NCBI GenBank assembly: GCA_030587435.1 | Contig: JAUQZC010000096.1 | Span: 1-29,553 of the forward strand | Direction of reading: 5' to 3' | Source of the DNA: Candidatus Baldrarchaeota archaeon | GTDB taxonomy: Archaea > Asgardarchaeota > Baldrarchaeia > Baldrarchaeales > DXJG01 | DNA length: 29,553 nt | Part shown: positions 14,738-22,708 of the stretch, piece by piece | Layout of the letters: each line of letters starts with the position of its first letter | How positions within the stretch are numbered: the stretch's first letter is position 1 | Made by a program: the position numbers and the translations under genes | The notes under the pieces: generated by a model | Seen by the model: the letters and a program-made list of their open reading frames with translations, nothing else | Told to the model about the DNA's origin: nothing | Database searches by the model: none

Positions 14738-16492
14738 ATGCCCGATAAATTTCTGCAAAACGTACTATATATCGATCTTACTAGGAGACGTTTCTGGGTT
14801 GAAAACAGAAAAGACCTTTTCGAAAAATACCTAGGTGGAGTTGGAGTAGCCACTCAACTTCTACTTGAAGAATGCCCTAAAAATGTTGATCCATTTGACC
14901 CTGAAAACCCTATAATTTTTGCAGTAGGCCCATTAACAGCTGTTTACCCTCTTGCTTCAAAAACTGTAGCCATGTTCAAATCTCCACATACAGGTAACCT
15001 AGGTGAGAGTCACGCTGGCGGTAGAAGTGCTGTAGCTATAAGGTCTGCTGGTTATGGTGCAATTGTAATTAAAGGATCAAGTGAAACACCGGTTTACCTA
15101 GCAATACATGAAAGCAAAGTGTACTTTAGAGACGCATCTATCCTCTGGGGAATGTGGAGCACATTTACCGTTGGTAGAATCATACGGGAAAACGAACCTG
15201 GAGCAGGTATAAGAACAATTATGCGTATTGGCAGAGCTGGAGAAAGACTTGTAACCTATGCATCAGTAATAACAGAAACATATAGACACTTTGGTAGATT
15301 AGGATTAGGGGCTGTTTTCGGAAGCAAAAAACTAAAAGCGATTCTAGTTTCTGGGAAACATTCAATACCTGTAGCCGATAAAAAAATGTATAGGGAACTA
15401 TATGATGAGATTTATGATACTGCTGTTAAATCTCCAATTATGAGAAAATATCACGACTTAGGAACGCCTGCAAATGTTTTACCACTTAATGAACTTGGAG
15501 CATTACCAACAAAAAACCTTAAGCAATCAAAATTCGAGCATGCCGAAAAAATTTCAGGCGAATTCCTCGCAGAACACTATCTTGGACGAAGAATTGCATG
15601 CTCCAATTGCCCAGTAGCTTGTATACACCTTGCAACTCTGAGAGAACCTTACATCGACGAACCCTACTTTTACAAGACAACATGGGTTTCCTACGATTAT
15701 GAACCTCTATTTGCTCTGGGCTCCATGCTTGGAGGCTTCAATGTACCAGGTTTACTTAAACTTCTAGATGAAATTGATATCCAAGGTTTAGATGCGATGT
15801 CTACAGGTGTCACATTGGCATGGGCAACAGAAGCTATGGAAAAAGGGATTATAACAAAAAACGAGACGTTAGGATTAGAGTTAAAATGGGGAGACTATGA
15901 AACATATAGGAAAGCCGTAATAAACATTGTTAAACAACCAAACGAGTTCTATCAAGCATTGGCTAGAGGAGCAGAGTATGCTGCATCAAAATATGGTGGA
16001 AAAGAATTTGCCTTGACTTTTGGTGGAAACGAAATGCCTGGCTACCATACAGGTCCAGCTGCCTATGTAGGATTTCTAACCGGCGCAAGACATAGCCATC
16101 TTGATTCTGCAGGATACAGTTATGACCAAAAAATGTTCAAGGCACAGGAAACACCAACTCCGGAGAAAATCGCAGAACAATTAGTTAAAGAAGAGTCTTG
16201 GAGACAAATACTTTCAAGCCTAGTCATATGCTTCTTTGCAAGAAACATCTATAAACCTGAAATCGCTGTTAAAGCCCTCAAAACCATGGGCTACGATTTT
16301 ACGGTTGAAGACTTAAATAAGCTAGGACGAGAGATATTGAAGAAAAAATATGAATTCAAGTTTAGAGAGGGCTTTGATCCAAGTAAACTAAGAATACCTA
16401 AAAGAATACTGGAAACCCCGACACCACATGGAAAATTAACTGAGGAAGAAATAAGGAAGGCAGTAAACCTATACTTCGAGAAACTAAAATAA
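14738..16492 (+). CDS. aor: Aldehyde:ferredoxin oxidoreductase, tungsten-type catalytic subunit
   Basis: The 584-aa enzyme oxidises aldehydes to carboxylic acids, or reduces acids with low-potential ferredoxin, using a tungsten-bispyranopterin cofactor and one [4Fe-4S] cluster. The cluster ligands are visible: Cys288, Cys291, Cys295 (ACSNCPVAC) and Cys498 (SSLVICFF), almost the same positions as 288/291/295/494 in Pyrococcus furiosus AOR. The N-terminal domain (YLGGVGVATQLL, SHAGGRSAVAIRSAGYGAIVIKG) and the TGARHSHLDSAGYSYD segment are family hallmarks. Preceded without gap by the polyferredoxin gene, with AGAGGAGG as ribosome-binding site, it resembles the two-subunit enzymes (AorAB, WOR5). 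The substrate cannot be told from sequence. It ends five bases before the end of a gene on the other strand. Confidence 0.93.
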   Translation: MPDKFLQNVLYIDLTRRRFWVENRKDLFEKYLGGVGVATQLLLEECPKNVDPFDPENPIIFAVGPLTAVYPLASKTVAMFKSPHTGNLGESHAGGRSAVAIRSAGYGAIVIKGSSETPVYLAIHESKVYFRDASILWGMWSTFTVGRIIRENEPGAGIRTIMRIGRAGERLVTYASVITETYRHFGRLGLGAVFGSKKLKAILVSGKHSIPVADKKMYRELYDEIYDTAVKSPIMRKYHDLGTPANVLPLNELGALPTKNLKQSKFEHAEKISGEFLAEHYLGRRIACSNCPVACIHLATLREPYIDEPYFYKTTWVSYDYEPLFALGSMLGGFNVPGLLKLLDEIDIQGLDAMSTGVTLAWATEAMEKGIITKNETLGLELKWGDYETYRKAVINIVKQPNEFYQALARGAEYAASKYGGKEFALTFGGNEMPGYHTGPAAYVGFLTGARHSHLDSAGYSYDQKMFKAQETPTPEKIAEQLVKEESWRQILSSLVICFFARNIYKPEIAVKALKTMGYDFTVEDLNKLGREILKKKYEFKFREGFDPSKLRIPKRILETPTPHGKLTEEEIRKAVNLYFEKLK

Positions 16493-16496
16493 GGTG

Positions 16497-17141
16497 TTAA
16501 ATGGTAACTAAGCCAAGCAACAACCATATCCAAACTATTCCAAACGTTAACAGAAGCAGTGAAATCAAGTCTAATATTAAACCTGCTTTCAACATTTTTT
16601 TAATTTTACTAAGCCTGTGCTGTAAGCTAAGGTGCTTGGAGGAGTTCCAACTGGTAACGCGAAGTCTAGGGTCTAAAAACAATATTGTAAAAGCTTCTTT
16701 CGACCTCACAAGAGGTCTATACCTAAAAACATAGACATCATCTTCAATCCTCGTAGGTCTTATGTCAACGCTGAAATTCTGGCCTTTTTTAATCGTAATT
16801 ACAAGTAAACTTGAAGCAATTTTAATAGCCGAATTGCTATGCCAAGTCAACTTAACTTTAAATTCTATGGTTGAAGTAGGGGATAACGCATAGTTTTCTT
16901 TAGCGTAAACTGTAACATTAAACTCCCTAAAGCTGAAAACATACTCTTCCCATTCAACAGATTCGCTATCTGATAAATTAAAGGTAAAAGAAACCTGTTC
17001 AGTTTGAGAGTAATCAGTAGGGTTAGGAAAGGTGAGTTTAGCTGTATAGGTTCCGAGCTGAGCGTTAGAAGGAGCAAACATATATGCGATGATTGCGACT
17101 ATAAACGATAAAGTTATTAAAACAATTTTTGAACGTTTCAA
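16497..17141 (-). CDS. Secreted or surface protein with signal peptide and C-terminal membrane anchor
   Basis: About 214 residues. The N-terminus (MKRSKIVLITLSFIVAIIAYMF followed by APSNAQ) is a typical signal peptide with an A-x-A-like end; a beta-rich extracellular part of about 150 residues follows, with several N-x-S/T sequons (NLS, NVT, NFS, NSS) that could be N-glycosylated; a hydrophobic helix (GLILDLISLLLLTFGIVWIWLLLGLV) ends the chain, with lysines before it. It should face the outside, anchored at the C-terminus. I chose TTG 17141, with GGTGA eight bases before it; GTG 17153 overlaps that site. It converges with aor with only a four-base gap. The family is unknown. Confidence 0.65.
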   Translation of the reverse strand: MKRSKIVLITLSFIVAIIAYMFAPSNAQLGTYTAKLTFPNPTDYSQTEQVSFTFNLSDSESVEWEEYVFSFREFNVTVYAKENYALSPTSTIEFKVKLTWHSNSAIKIASSLLVITIKKGQNFSVDIRPTRIEDDVYVFRYRPLVRSKEAFTILFLDPRLRVTSWNSSKHLSLQHRLSKIKKMLKAGLILDLISLLLLTFGIVWIWLLLGLVTI

Positions 17142-17334
17142 TGCTCGTTTCACCTATTCAAATTTAGCAAAATACGAGGGCTGCAAATTCTTTTTAATTT
17201 TCGACTTAAACAAATAAACTACACATAAAACTGAATTAACAAAACACAAAGCCACCAGTAAATCAAAGCTTAATAATGTAAAAACCAAACATTAAATACA
17301 ACTAAATTACGTTCAAAACTACAGTTGTTAAAGC

Positions 17335-18387
17335 ATGGAGGTATTTTCGCTGAATAATGAGGTACCAAAGTTTCTAACTGAACTTGAAAACTGCAAGCTA
17401 TGTGAATGGCAATGTGGTGTAAACAGAATTACCGGAGAACTTGGAGTATGTAAAATGGGTATTCCACAGGTTGCAAGCTGCCAACTTCATCCAGCGCCGC
17501 CTCAAAGCTACACAATTTTCATGGCAGGATGCAACTTTAAATGCTTAAACTGTCAAAACTGGACCATAGCACACTACCCAGACACCAACACCGTAATAAG
17601 AGGCTACGTGGATCCAAAAGAACTTGCAAAAGAATCCCTTGCCGCGATAAATTCTCCCATGGGGCAGTTTATAGGTGCAGATCGAATATTTTTCAGCGGA
17701 GGAGAACCTACAATACATCTACCCTACATAGAGAAAATAGTGGAAGAAGCCAGAAAAATAGGCCCAGAAACAAAAGTAAACTTTGACACTAACGGTTTCT
17801 TAACGATGAACTCTTTGAAACGAGTATTAAAATTCACAACCTCCATAACCTTTGACATAAAAGCTTACAATGACGATGTTCACAGAGCATTAACAGGAGC
17901 TCTATCGGAACCAGTTTTAAGAAACGCTGAATATATCGCTAAACATGCTAGGGACAAACTATGGGAGTATAGAATCCTAGTAGTACCTGGAATAGTAGAT
18001 GTAGAGGAGGTACAGGCTGTCTGTGAATTTATAGCGTCCATAGATCCTACGTTACCAGTTTGTTTCCTCGTTTTTAGACCAAATTTTGTGCTGGATCAAT
18101 GCATGGGTGCAACATGGAAACTAATGGATAAAGTAGTTGAAGTAGCACGTAAAGCTGGATTAATAAAAGTAGATTGGGCAGGTAGGCCAAATATACCTGG
18201 ATATGAACTAAAAAACTTCGAAAGGCTAAAAGCTAAAATTTCAAAGTACTATGAGCATGAATGGGCTTTAAAAGCAGCAGTCTACGCTTTAAAAGCTGGC
18301 TGTAAAGCACATCCAAGAAACTGCGGAACATGCAACGTTAAACTTCATTGCCCGCTCAAAAAGTATACTCCAGCGAGAACAACTTAA
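17335..18387 (+). CDS. Radical SAM protein, PflA-like, with extra C-terminal four-cysteine loop
   Basis: The 350-aa protein has the radical SAM motif GCNFKCLNC (CxxxCxxC, Cys66/70/73), the SAM-binding GGEP at 122-125 and DTNG at 151-154, all as in pyruvate-formate-lyase-activating-enzyme-like members. Before it lie Cys20, 23, 27 and 39 (ENCKLCEWQCGVNR...GVCKMG), as in the AmmeMemoRadiSam-type relatives. At the C-terminus Cys323, 330, 333 and 339 follow CX6CX2CX5C, the spacing of the endonuclease III cluster loop, and could hold an auxiliary cluster. No glycyl radical enzyme is in view, so the substrate is unknown; nearness to aor is suggestive only. The ATG at 17335 is directly followed by GGAGGT, which may mean a later non-ATG start (CTG 17350) or a short-leader message. 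Confidence 0.85.
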   Translation: MEVFSLNNEVPKFLTELENCKLCEWQCGVNRITGELGVCKMGIPQVASCQLHPAPPQSYTIFMAGCNFKCLNCQNWTIAHYPDTNTVIRGYVDPKELAKESLAAINSPMGQFIGADRIFFSGGEPTIHLPYIEKIVEEARKIGPETKVNFDTNGFLTMNSLKRVLKFTTSITFDIKAYNDDVHRALTGALSEPVLRNAEYIAKHARDKLWEYRILVVPGIVDVEEVQAVCEFIASIDPTLPVCFLVFRPNFVLDQCMGATWKLMDKVVEVARKAGLIKVDWAGRPNIPGYELKNFERLKAKISKYYEHEWALKAAVYALKAGCKAHPRNCGTCNVKLHCPLKKYTPARTT

Positions 18388-18499
18388 ACTCGTTAGTATA
18401 AAAATTTCAACTATCCTGCTCTCAGGTAGAAAGGCTTATGTATTTTTAGTCAAATTCTATGAACTATAGCTCCGCATTCTTTGTAAGTCTTTTAAGGCT

Positions 18500-19924
18500 C
18501 TAACTGAATGGATCCTCTTCGAGAGAAGGGTTAAGTTGAGATATTGTCTTTACATCTAATAATATGCCGTTTACATCTTCGATAACTGCTTTACACCCCC
18601 GGGTAAATCCGCTTTTAGAAGCTATAAGATAGATTTTCTTTTTGTTCCTAAAGAAAACTTCCCCTTTTCTTATTAGCTCGTTTGCCTCTTTTACATCAAC
18701 GGGAGATTTGCGCCATTTAACTTCACCAACTAATATCCCGTTTTTAAAATCAGCAGCAATATCTATTTCATTTCCCTTCCGGTCCCACCACATTCCTACA
18801 CTATTAAAGATTGGAAGTTTTACGCCCAGAAGTTCCGAGCCTTGGTAAGCTGAAACAATCTGTCTAACTATTTTCTCAAATCCCTTAGATGCAATTTCAG
18901 ATAATTTTCGACGCAGTAAATCTTCAACCTCATTTATTTTCCCTATCTCAAGTAGCGACATGTTGGGACGTACAAACTTAAACCAAAATTCAAAGAAACT
19001 ATCAGTTATTTCATAGCGTACAAGCTTTGTTGAAACCTTTTTCTTCCCCACAGGTCTTATTCTAGATATCAGTCCTAACTCTTTTTCTAATACACGAAGA
19101 TGATGGCCAATAGCTTCTGACGGTAATCCTACAAAGTCTGATATTTCCTTTCGAGTTGTTTTACCGCGAGCCATAGCCTCAAATATGGAAAAATATGTCT
19201 CTTCTCTTGGCCTTAACTCCATAGTTATCAAGGTTTCCGGCTCCTGGTATAGAGGAGAACCCGGCTCTAACACAATTTTTCTCAACGTTTTAACCGTGTC
19301 TTGTGAAAAATTTTCTGAGGCTAATCTAAGATACCATGGAGTACCGCCCAGAAGAGAATACAATTCAATAAGCGTTTCTTCGCTGCAATTTGGAAAGAAT
19401 TCTCTAGCTGAAAAATAACTTAATGGTCGGACGCGTATTCTTTTGGTTACTCTACCATAAAGAGGCCCTGCATAGTTTGCAAGTTTCTCCATGAGTCCAA
19501 CAATAGATCCTACAAGAATTAGCATAAGTTTTGATTTATCTCGATATTCGTCTATTAAAGCTTGCAAAATGGCGGGAACGTCAGGATTAACTGCGGCAAG
19601 TCTCTGAAATTCGTCAAAAATCACCACTATACGTCGCTTAACAGATTCCTCAAATAATTTCTTCAAAATCTCTTCCCACGAAGGATAGCCTACGAAAGAC
19701 AGTCCAAGAGCAGAAATATCCTCCGCAACCTTAGTTCTAGCATAAAGATCAGTGGACGGAAGCACATAAGTATAAACAATGTCACGCTTACCTTCCATAA
19801 ACTTTCTGACTAGAAAAGTCTTTCCAAGCCTCCGCCTACCCAATATTAACACAAGTTCTAATCTTCCACTTAAATACGCTTCACTTAACAGGTTCAAAGC
19901 AGTTTTCCTATCATAGAATTTCAT
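18500..19924 (-). CDS. Archaeal ATPase with winged helix and DUF234-type nuclease-like domain
   Basis: A P-loop ATPase of about 474 aa in the archaeal ATPase_2/DUF234 family. Walker A is LILGRRRLGKT (about residues 26-36), Walker B VVIFDEFQ (about 100-107), sensor strand LILVGSIVGLM. A winged helix follows (TTRKEISDFVGLPSEAIGHHLRVLEKELGL), and the C-terminus has GNEIDIAADFKNGILVGEVKWR, the D...ExK core of restriction-endonuclease-like folds. Function is unproven; the family is spread across archaeal genomes in many copies and has been linked to mobile DNA or defence. Start ATG 19924 is preceded by GGTG eight bases away; TTG 19936 is possible. The AT-rich palindrome at 19963-19974 lies upstream. 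It is intact, unlike the relative at 618-1576. Confidence 0.85.
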   Translation of the reverse strand: MKFYDRKTALNLLSEAYLSGRLELVLILGRRRLGKTFLVRKFMEGKRDIVYTYVLPSTDLYARTKVAEDISALGLSFVGYPSWEEILKKLFEESVKRRIVVIFDEFQRLAAVNPDVPAILQALIDEYRDKSKLMLILVGSIVGLMEKLANYAGPLYGRVTKRIRVRPLSYFSAREFFPNCSEETLIELYSLLGGTPWYLRLASENFSQDTVKTLRKIVLEPGSPLYQEPETLITMELRPREETYFSIFEAMARGKTTRKEISDFVGLPSEAIGHHLRVLEKELGLISRIRPVGKKKVSTKLVRYEITDSFFEFWFKFVRPNMSLLEIGKINEVEDLLRRKLSEIASKGFEKIVRQIVSAYQGSELLGVKLPIFNSVGMWWDRKGNEIDIAADFKNGILVGEVKWRKSPVDVKEANELIRKGEVFFRNKKKIYLIASKSGFTRGCKAVIEDVNGILLDVKTISQLNPSLEEDPFS

Positions 19925-19936
19925 TCCTCGCACCAA

Positions 19937-20271
19937 ATATATTTATAACAACTATAATTATAACAATATATTGTCATAACTATATTTTAAACTTACTAGT
20001 CTAGAACTAGAATAGAATAGATAAGGGAATTCAAATATGGTAGCACTACCGATTTTAACTAAATTGCCCGACGTCCTAAAAAGTATAGCGTCGTTATCAA
20101 CTTCAAATGACTAAAGGTAGTATCTATTGTCTAAAAAATTAGAACCTTCGTTAGAGGATACTCGAAATAGTTTAATTGGTAGCTTGATTGTTTTTATGAC
20201 TATCGCTTCTAAGGCTTATTATATTTTAGTAAAGTTTTTATTATATTTTTTTATAGTTTATGTGATTAACC
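19937..20271. other. Gene-free divergent promoter region
   Basis: About 335 bases between the ATPase gene and the nucleotidyltransferase gene. It holds AT-rich promoter-like sequence at both ends (TTATAAATATA on the minus strand near 19940; TATTTTTTTATAG near 20247-20259 on the plus strand). The 25-codon frame from ATG 20037 to 20114 is too short to support. No RNA gene was recognised. Confidence 0.4.
19963..19974. promoter_or_regulatory. 12-bp AT palindrome upstream of the DUF234 ATPase
   Basis: ACAATATATTGT is a perfect palindrome 40-50 bases before the ATPase start, overlapping its probable TATA region, among repeated ATAAC/GTTAT words. It could be an operator. Confidence 0.35.
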
Positions 20272-21030
20272 ATGATAGATGAATTTATTTTTAAAATCTT
20301 AAGAAAAGTAGGGAAAGATAGAGCAGTTCGGTTTACTGATTTGCTAAATGTGGTAAGTAACCCTAGAACCTTAAGTAGAAAACTTGAATTTCTAATTTCA
20401 AAGGGTCTTGTTAAGATTGAGGGTCGCCTATATATGTTGACTGAAAAGGGTGAGATAGCTTTGAAACTTCTTGAAAAACTTACCGCTATAGTTGAAGACC
20501 CAGAGTTTCACGTAGTAAACATTGAGAAAATTCCCCATGGAGTTTATAGTAAAATTCTAGAAAGATATTGTAAGATTTTATATGAACATTTTGGAACTAA
20601 GCTTCTAGGTATAGCTCTTTTTGGATCAATAGCTAGGGGAGATTGGAATAAAAATAGCGATATAGATTTACTGGTAATTGTTGAGGAGTGGGATAAAAAA
20701 CCCGTGTGGGAAAGAATTAGAGAACTTCTGAAGCTAAAAAAGAAGCTTAGAGAAACCGAGGAATATAAATGGGCTCTGAGAAAAGGATATTTCCCAATAA
20801 TACAACACTATCCATTAAGTCGTAAAGAAGCCTTAGAATTTCACAGAATTTACATAGATATGTGTCTAGATGGAATTATCCTCTATGAGCGAGATAAACT
20901 TCTCACAAAAATCATAGAGAAAGTACGCCAAAAACTCTTGCTTCACGGAGCAAAAAGAATAACCATCCCAGGAAAAGGTTACTATTGGATTTTAGCCGAC
21001 CTAAAAGCTGGGGAGGTCGTCGAGTTTTGA
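20272..21030 (+). CDS. HTH-nucleotidyltransferase fusion (MNT-type antitoxin candidate)
   Basis: Residues 1-70 form a winged helix (RFTDLLNVVSNPRTLSRKLEFLISKGLVK); residues 100-140 carry the minimal nucleotidyltransferase signature FGSIARGDWNKNSDIDLLVI (Gly118-Ser119, Asp130, Asp132). The C-terminus has AKRITIPGKGYYWILADLKAGE, common in the thermophile members. A HEPN gene follows with its start overlapping this stop. In studied MNT-HEPN pairs MNT AMPylates and silences the HEPN RNase. The expected third catalytic acid on the later strand (near YFPIIQHYP) is not obvious, so activity is open. The fused winged helix could make it the regulator of its own operon. The start ATG has no strong ribosome-binding site and may be leaderless. 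Confidence 0.85.
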   Translation: MIDEFIFKILRKVGKDRAVRFTDLLNVVSNPRTLSRKLEFLISKGLVKIEGRLYMLTEKGEIALKLLEKLTAIVEDPEFHVVNIEKIPHGVYSKILERYCKILYEHFGTKLLGIALFGSIARGDWNKNSDIDLLVIVEEWDKKPVWERIRELLKLKKKLRETEEYKWALRKGYFPIIQHYPLSRKEALEFHRIYIDMCLDGIILYERDKLLTKIIEKVRQKLLLHGAKRITIPGKGYYWILADLKAGEVVEF

Positions 21031-21464
21031 AAACCATTGAAATAGCTGTAGCTGGAATAAAAAGAGCTGGAAGATGGCTTCAAGGAGCAAAAAGAGCCTT
21101 AGAAGACAAAAGATGGGATGACGTAGTCTACTGTTCCCAAATGGCAGTCGAGCAAGCTACGAAATCCATCCTAATTTCACTAGCCATAGATTTTCCCAGA
21201 GAACACGACATCAGCGAAGTTTTCGCTCAACTAGCCCAGAGAAAAGATCTACCAAAATGGTTTAGGGACCAAGTTGACTCAATAAGCAACACTATAGCTG
21301 AGTTAGCAGAACTAAGAGGACTAGCAGGCTACGGCTTCGAAAAAGGTATAAATGCAGAATACTTCAAAGATTATGCCCCAGAAGCATATAGCAAAGCTGA
21401 AAAAACATACAAATCATGTATAAATCTACTTAAAGAATTATTTAAAGTAAATATTACAACGTAA
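21027..21464 (+). CDS. HEPN domain protein, partner of the MNT protein
   Basis: This 145-aa all-helical protein of the HEPN (PF05168-like) family starts at TTG 21027, overlapping the TGA of the upstream gene, with GGGGAGGT nine bases before it. Typical segments are RAGRWLQGAKRALEDKRWDDVVYCSQMAVEQATKSILI and REHDISEVF. The RNase motif Rx4-6H of toxic HEPNs is not present where expected: AELRGLAGYGFE has the arginine (Arg97) but no histidine. It may therefore be a non-RNase HEPN that binds nucleotides or RNA in complex with its partner. Classed as the second half of an MNT-HEPN module with high confidence; whether it is a toxin is uncertain. Confidence 0.85.
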   Translation: MKTIEIAVAGIKRAGRWLQGAKRALEDKRWDDVVYCSQMAVEQATKSILISLAIDFPREHDISEVFAQLAQRKDLPKWFRDQVDSISNTIAELAELRGLAGYGFEKGINAEYFKDYAPEAYSKAEKTYKSCINLLKELFKVNITT

Positions 21465-21688
21465 CAACACATAACTTCCTAAACGACTAAAACTAAATAT
21501 CCTCATAGACAAAAAGAAGTGAAGCAAGACATTGCAAACCAATCATAGCTAATAAAAAACGACAACTGAAGATTTAAATTCCTTTCTTATTATTTGTGTA
21601 ACAAGAAACTCACAATTTTAGTTTAACTAAGCTGTTTTGACTTAGAGACGAGCTACGCCTAGCTAGATTATAAATTTTGAGGACTGCA

Positions 21689-22534
21689 CTATTTGGCGAT
21701 TAACGACCTTAAAACTCTTAGATTTTCTTTATATTCTCTTTCTCCTCCGGGAGTTTCAAGTATCATGGGAAGATTTTCAAATCGTTTATCATTTACAATA
21801 ATTCTGAAAGCGTCAAGACCTATAAGACCCTTGCCTATGTGTTCGTGGCGATCAACTCTACTTCCAAGTTCTTTCTTAGAATCATTTAAATGCAAAACCT
21901 TAAGCTTCTCTAAACCAACTATTTCATCAAATTGGTCAAAGGTTTCTTCGTAAGCTTCACGCGTCCTTATATCATATCCGGCTGCAAAAACATGCGCCGT
22001 ATCAAAGCACGCGCCAACCCGCTTCTTTTCATCGACCAAATCAATAATCTCCGCAATATGCTCAAACCTATAACCAACATTAGTACCTTGACCAGCAGTC
22101 GTCTCCACAACAAACATAAGCCTATAGTTTTCGGTTCTCGCGATAATTTCATTTAAACTTTCAGCAATTTTCTTCAAAGCATATTCTTCCCCATAATTTC
22201 TATGCGCTCCTGGATGAAACACTAAGTAAGGTATTCCAAGAGCTTCTGCCCTAGCGGCTTCGTCGAGAAAGGCGTCAAAAGACTTCTTGTACTGAGTTTC
22301 ATCGGGTGAACCTAAATTAATTAAATAAGAATCATGAGCAACAGCTACCTTTATATTATAAACGTTAAGATTTTCTTTGAAACTTTCAATTTCATCTTCC
22401 GATAAGGGACGAGCCTTCCACTGCCTCTGGTTTTTAGTAAAGATCTGTATGGAATCGCAGCCAATCTCCCGGCCACGTTTAGGTGCTTTATCCACACCAC
22501 CAGAAATAGATACATGTGCTCCAAGAATACCCAT
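21689..22534 (-). CDS. nfo: Endonuclease IV (AP endonuclease)
   Basis: Endonuclease IV cuts DNA 5' of abasic sites in base excision repair. All nine metal ligands of the E. coli enzyme can be matched: His67, His107, Glu144, Asp178, His181, His215, Asp228, His230 and Glu260, in HDSYLINLG, FHPGAH, VVETTAGQG, CFDTAHVFAAGYD, LHLNDSK, DRHEHIGKG and LETPGG. Length of 281 aa is normal. It is divergent from the helicase gene with a 174-base shared promoter region, and endonuclease III lies beyond that helicase. Confidence 0.96.
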   Translation of the reverse strand: MGILGAHVSISGGVDKAPKRGREIGCDSIQIFTKNQRQWKARPLSEDEIESFKENLNVYNIKVAVAHDSYLINLGSPDETQYKKSFDAFLDEAARAEALGIPYLVFHPGAHRNYGEEYALKKIAESLNEIIARTENYRLMFVVETTAGQGTNVGYRFEHIAEIIDLVDEKKRVGACFDTAHVFAAGYDIRTREAYEETFDQFDEIVGLEKLKVLHLNDSKKELGSRVDRHEHIGKGLIGLDAFRIIVNDKRFENLPMILETPGGEREYKENLRVLRSLIAK

Positions 22535-22708
22535 TAAAATCCCCAGCTAGAAATGCAATCGTTCCACATATTTAAATATAGTTTCAATTTCACTGATGCA
22601 TATACGGGAATTTAATGCACTAATTTCTTAATGGAAAAGCTCAGGTAAAATAGGGCATTCACAAAATTTAATAATGTACTGGATTGTTCCTTTTAAAGGC
22701 AGATTAAA

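Noticed and set aside
14738..16492. BamB-type benzoyl-CoA reductase subunit instead of AOR
   Set aside because: The cysteine positions and length match AOR closely and no BamC-I partners surround it; a phylogeny would be needed to settle the subgroup.
20037..20114. 25-codon frame from ATG in the ATPase/MNT gap
   Set aside because: Too short, no ribosome-binding site and no recognisable sequence.
21465..21688. Possible small RNA in the gap before nfo
   Set aside because: Short imperfect inverted repeats only; no C/D box pair, tRNA arm set or clear promoter-terminator pair could be shown.
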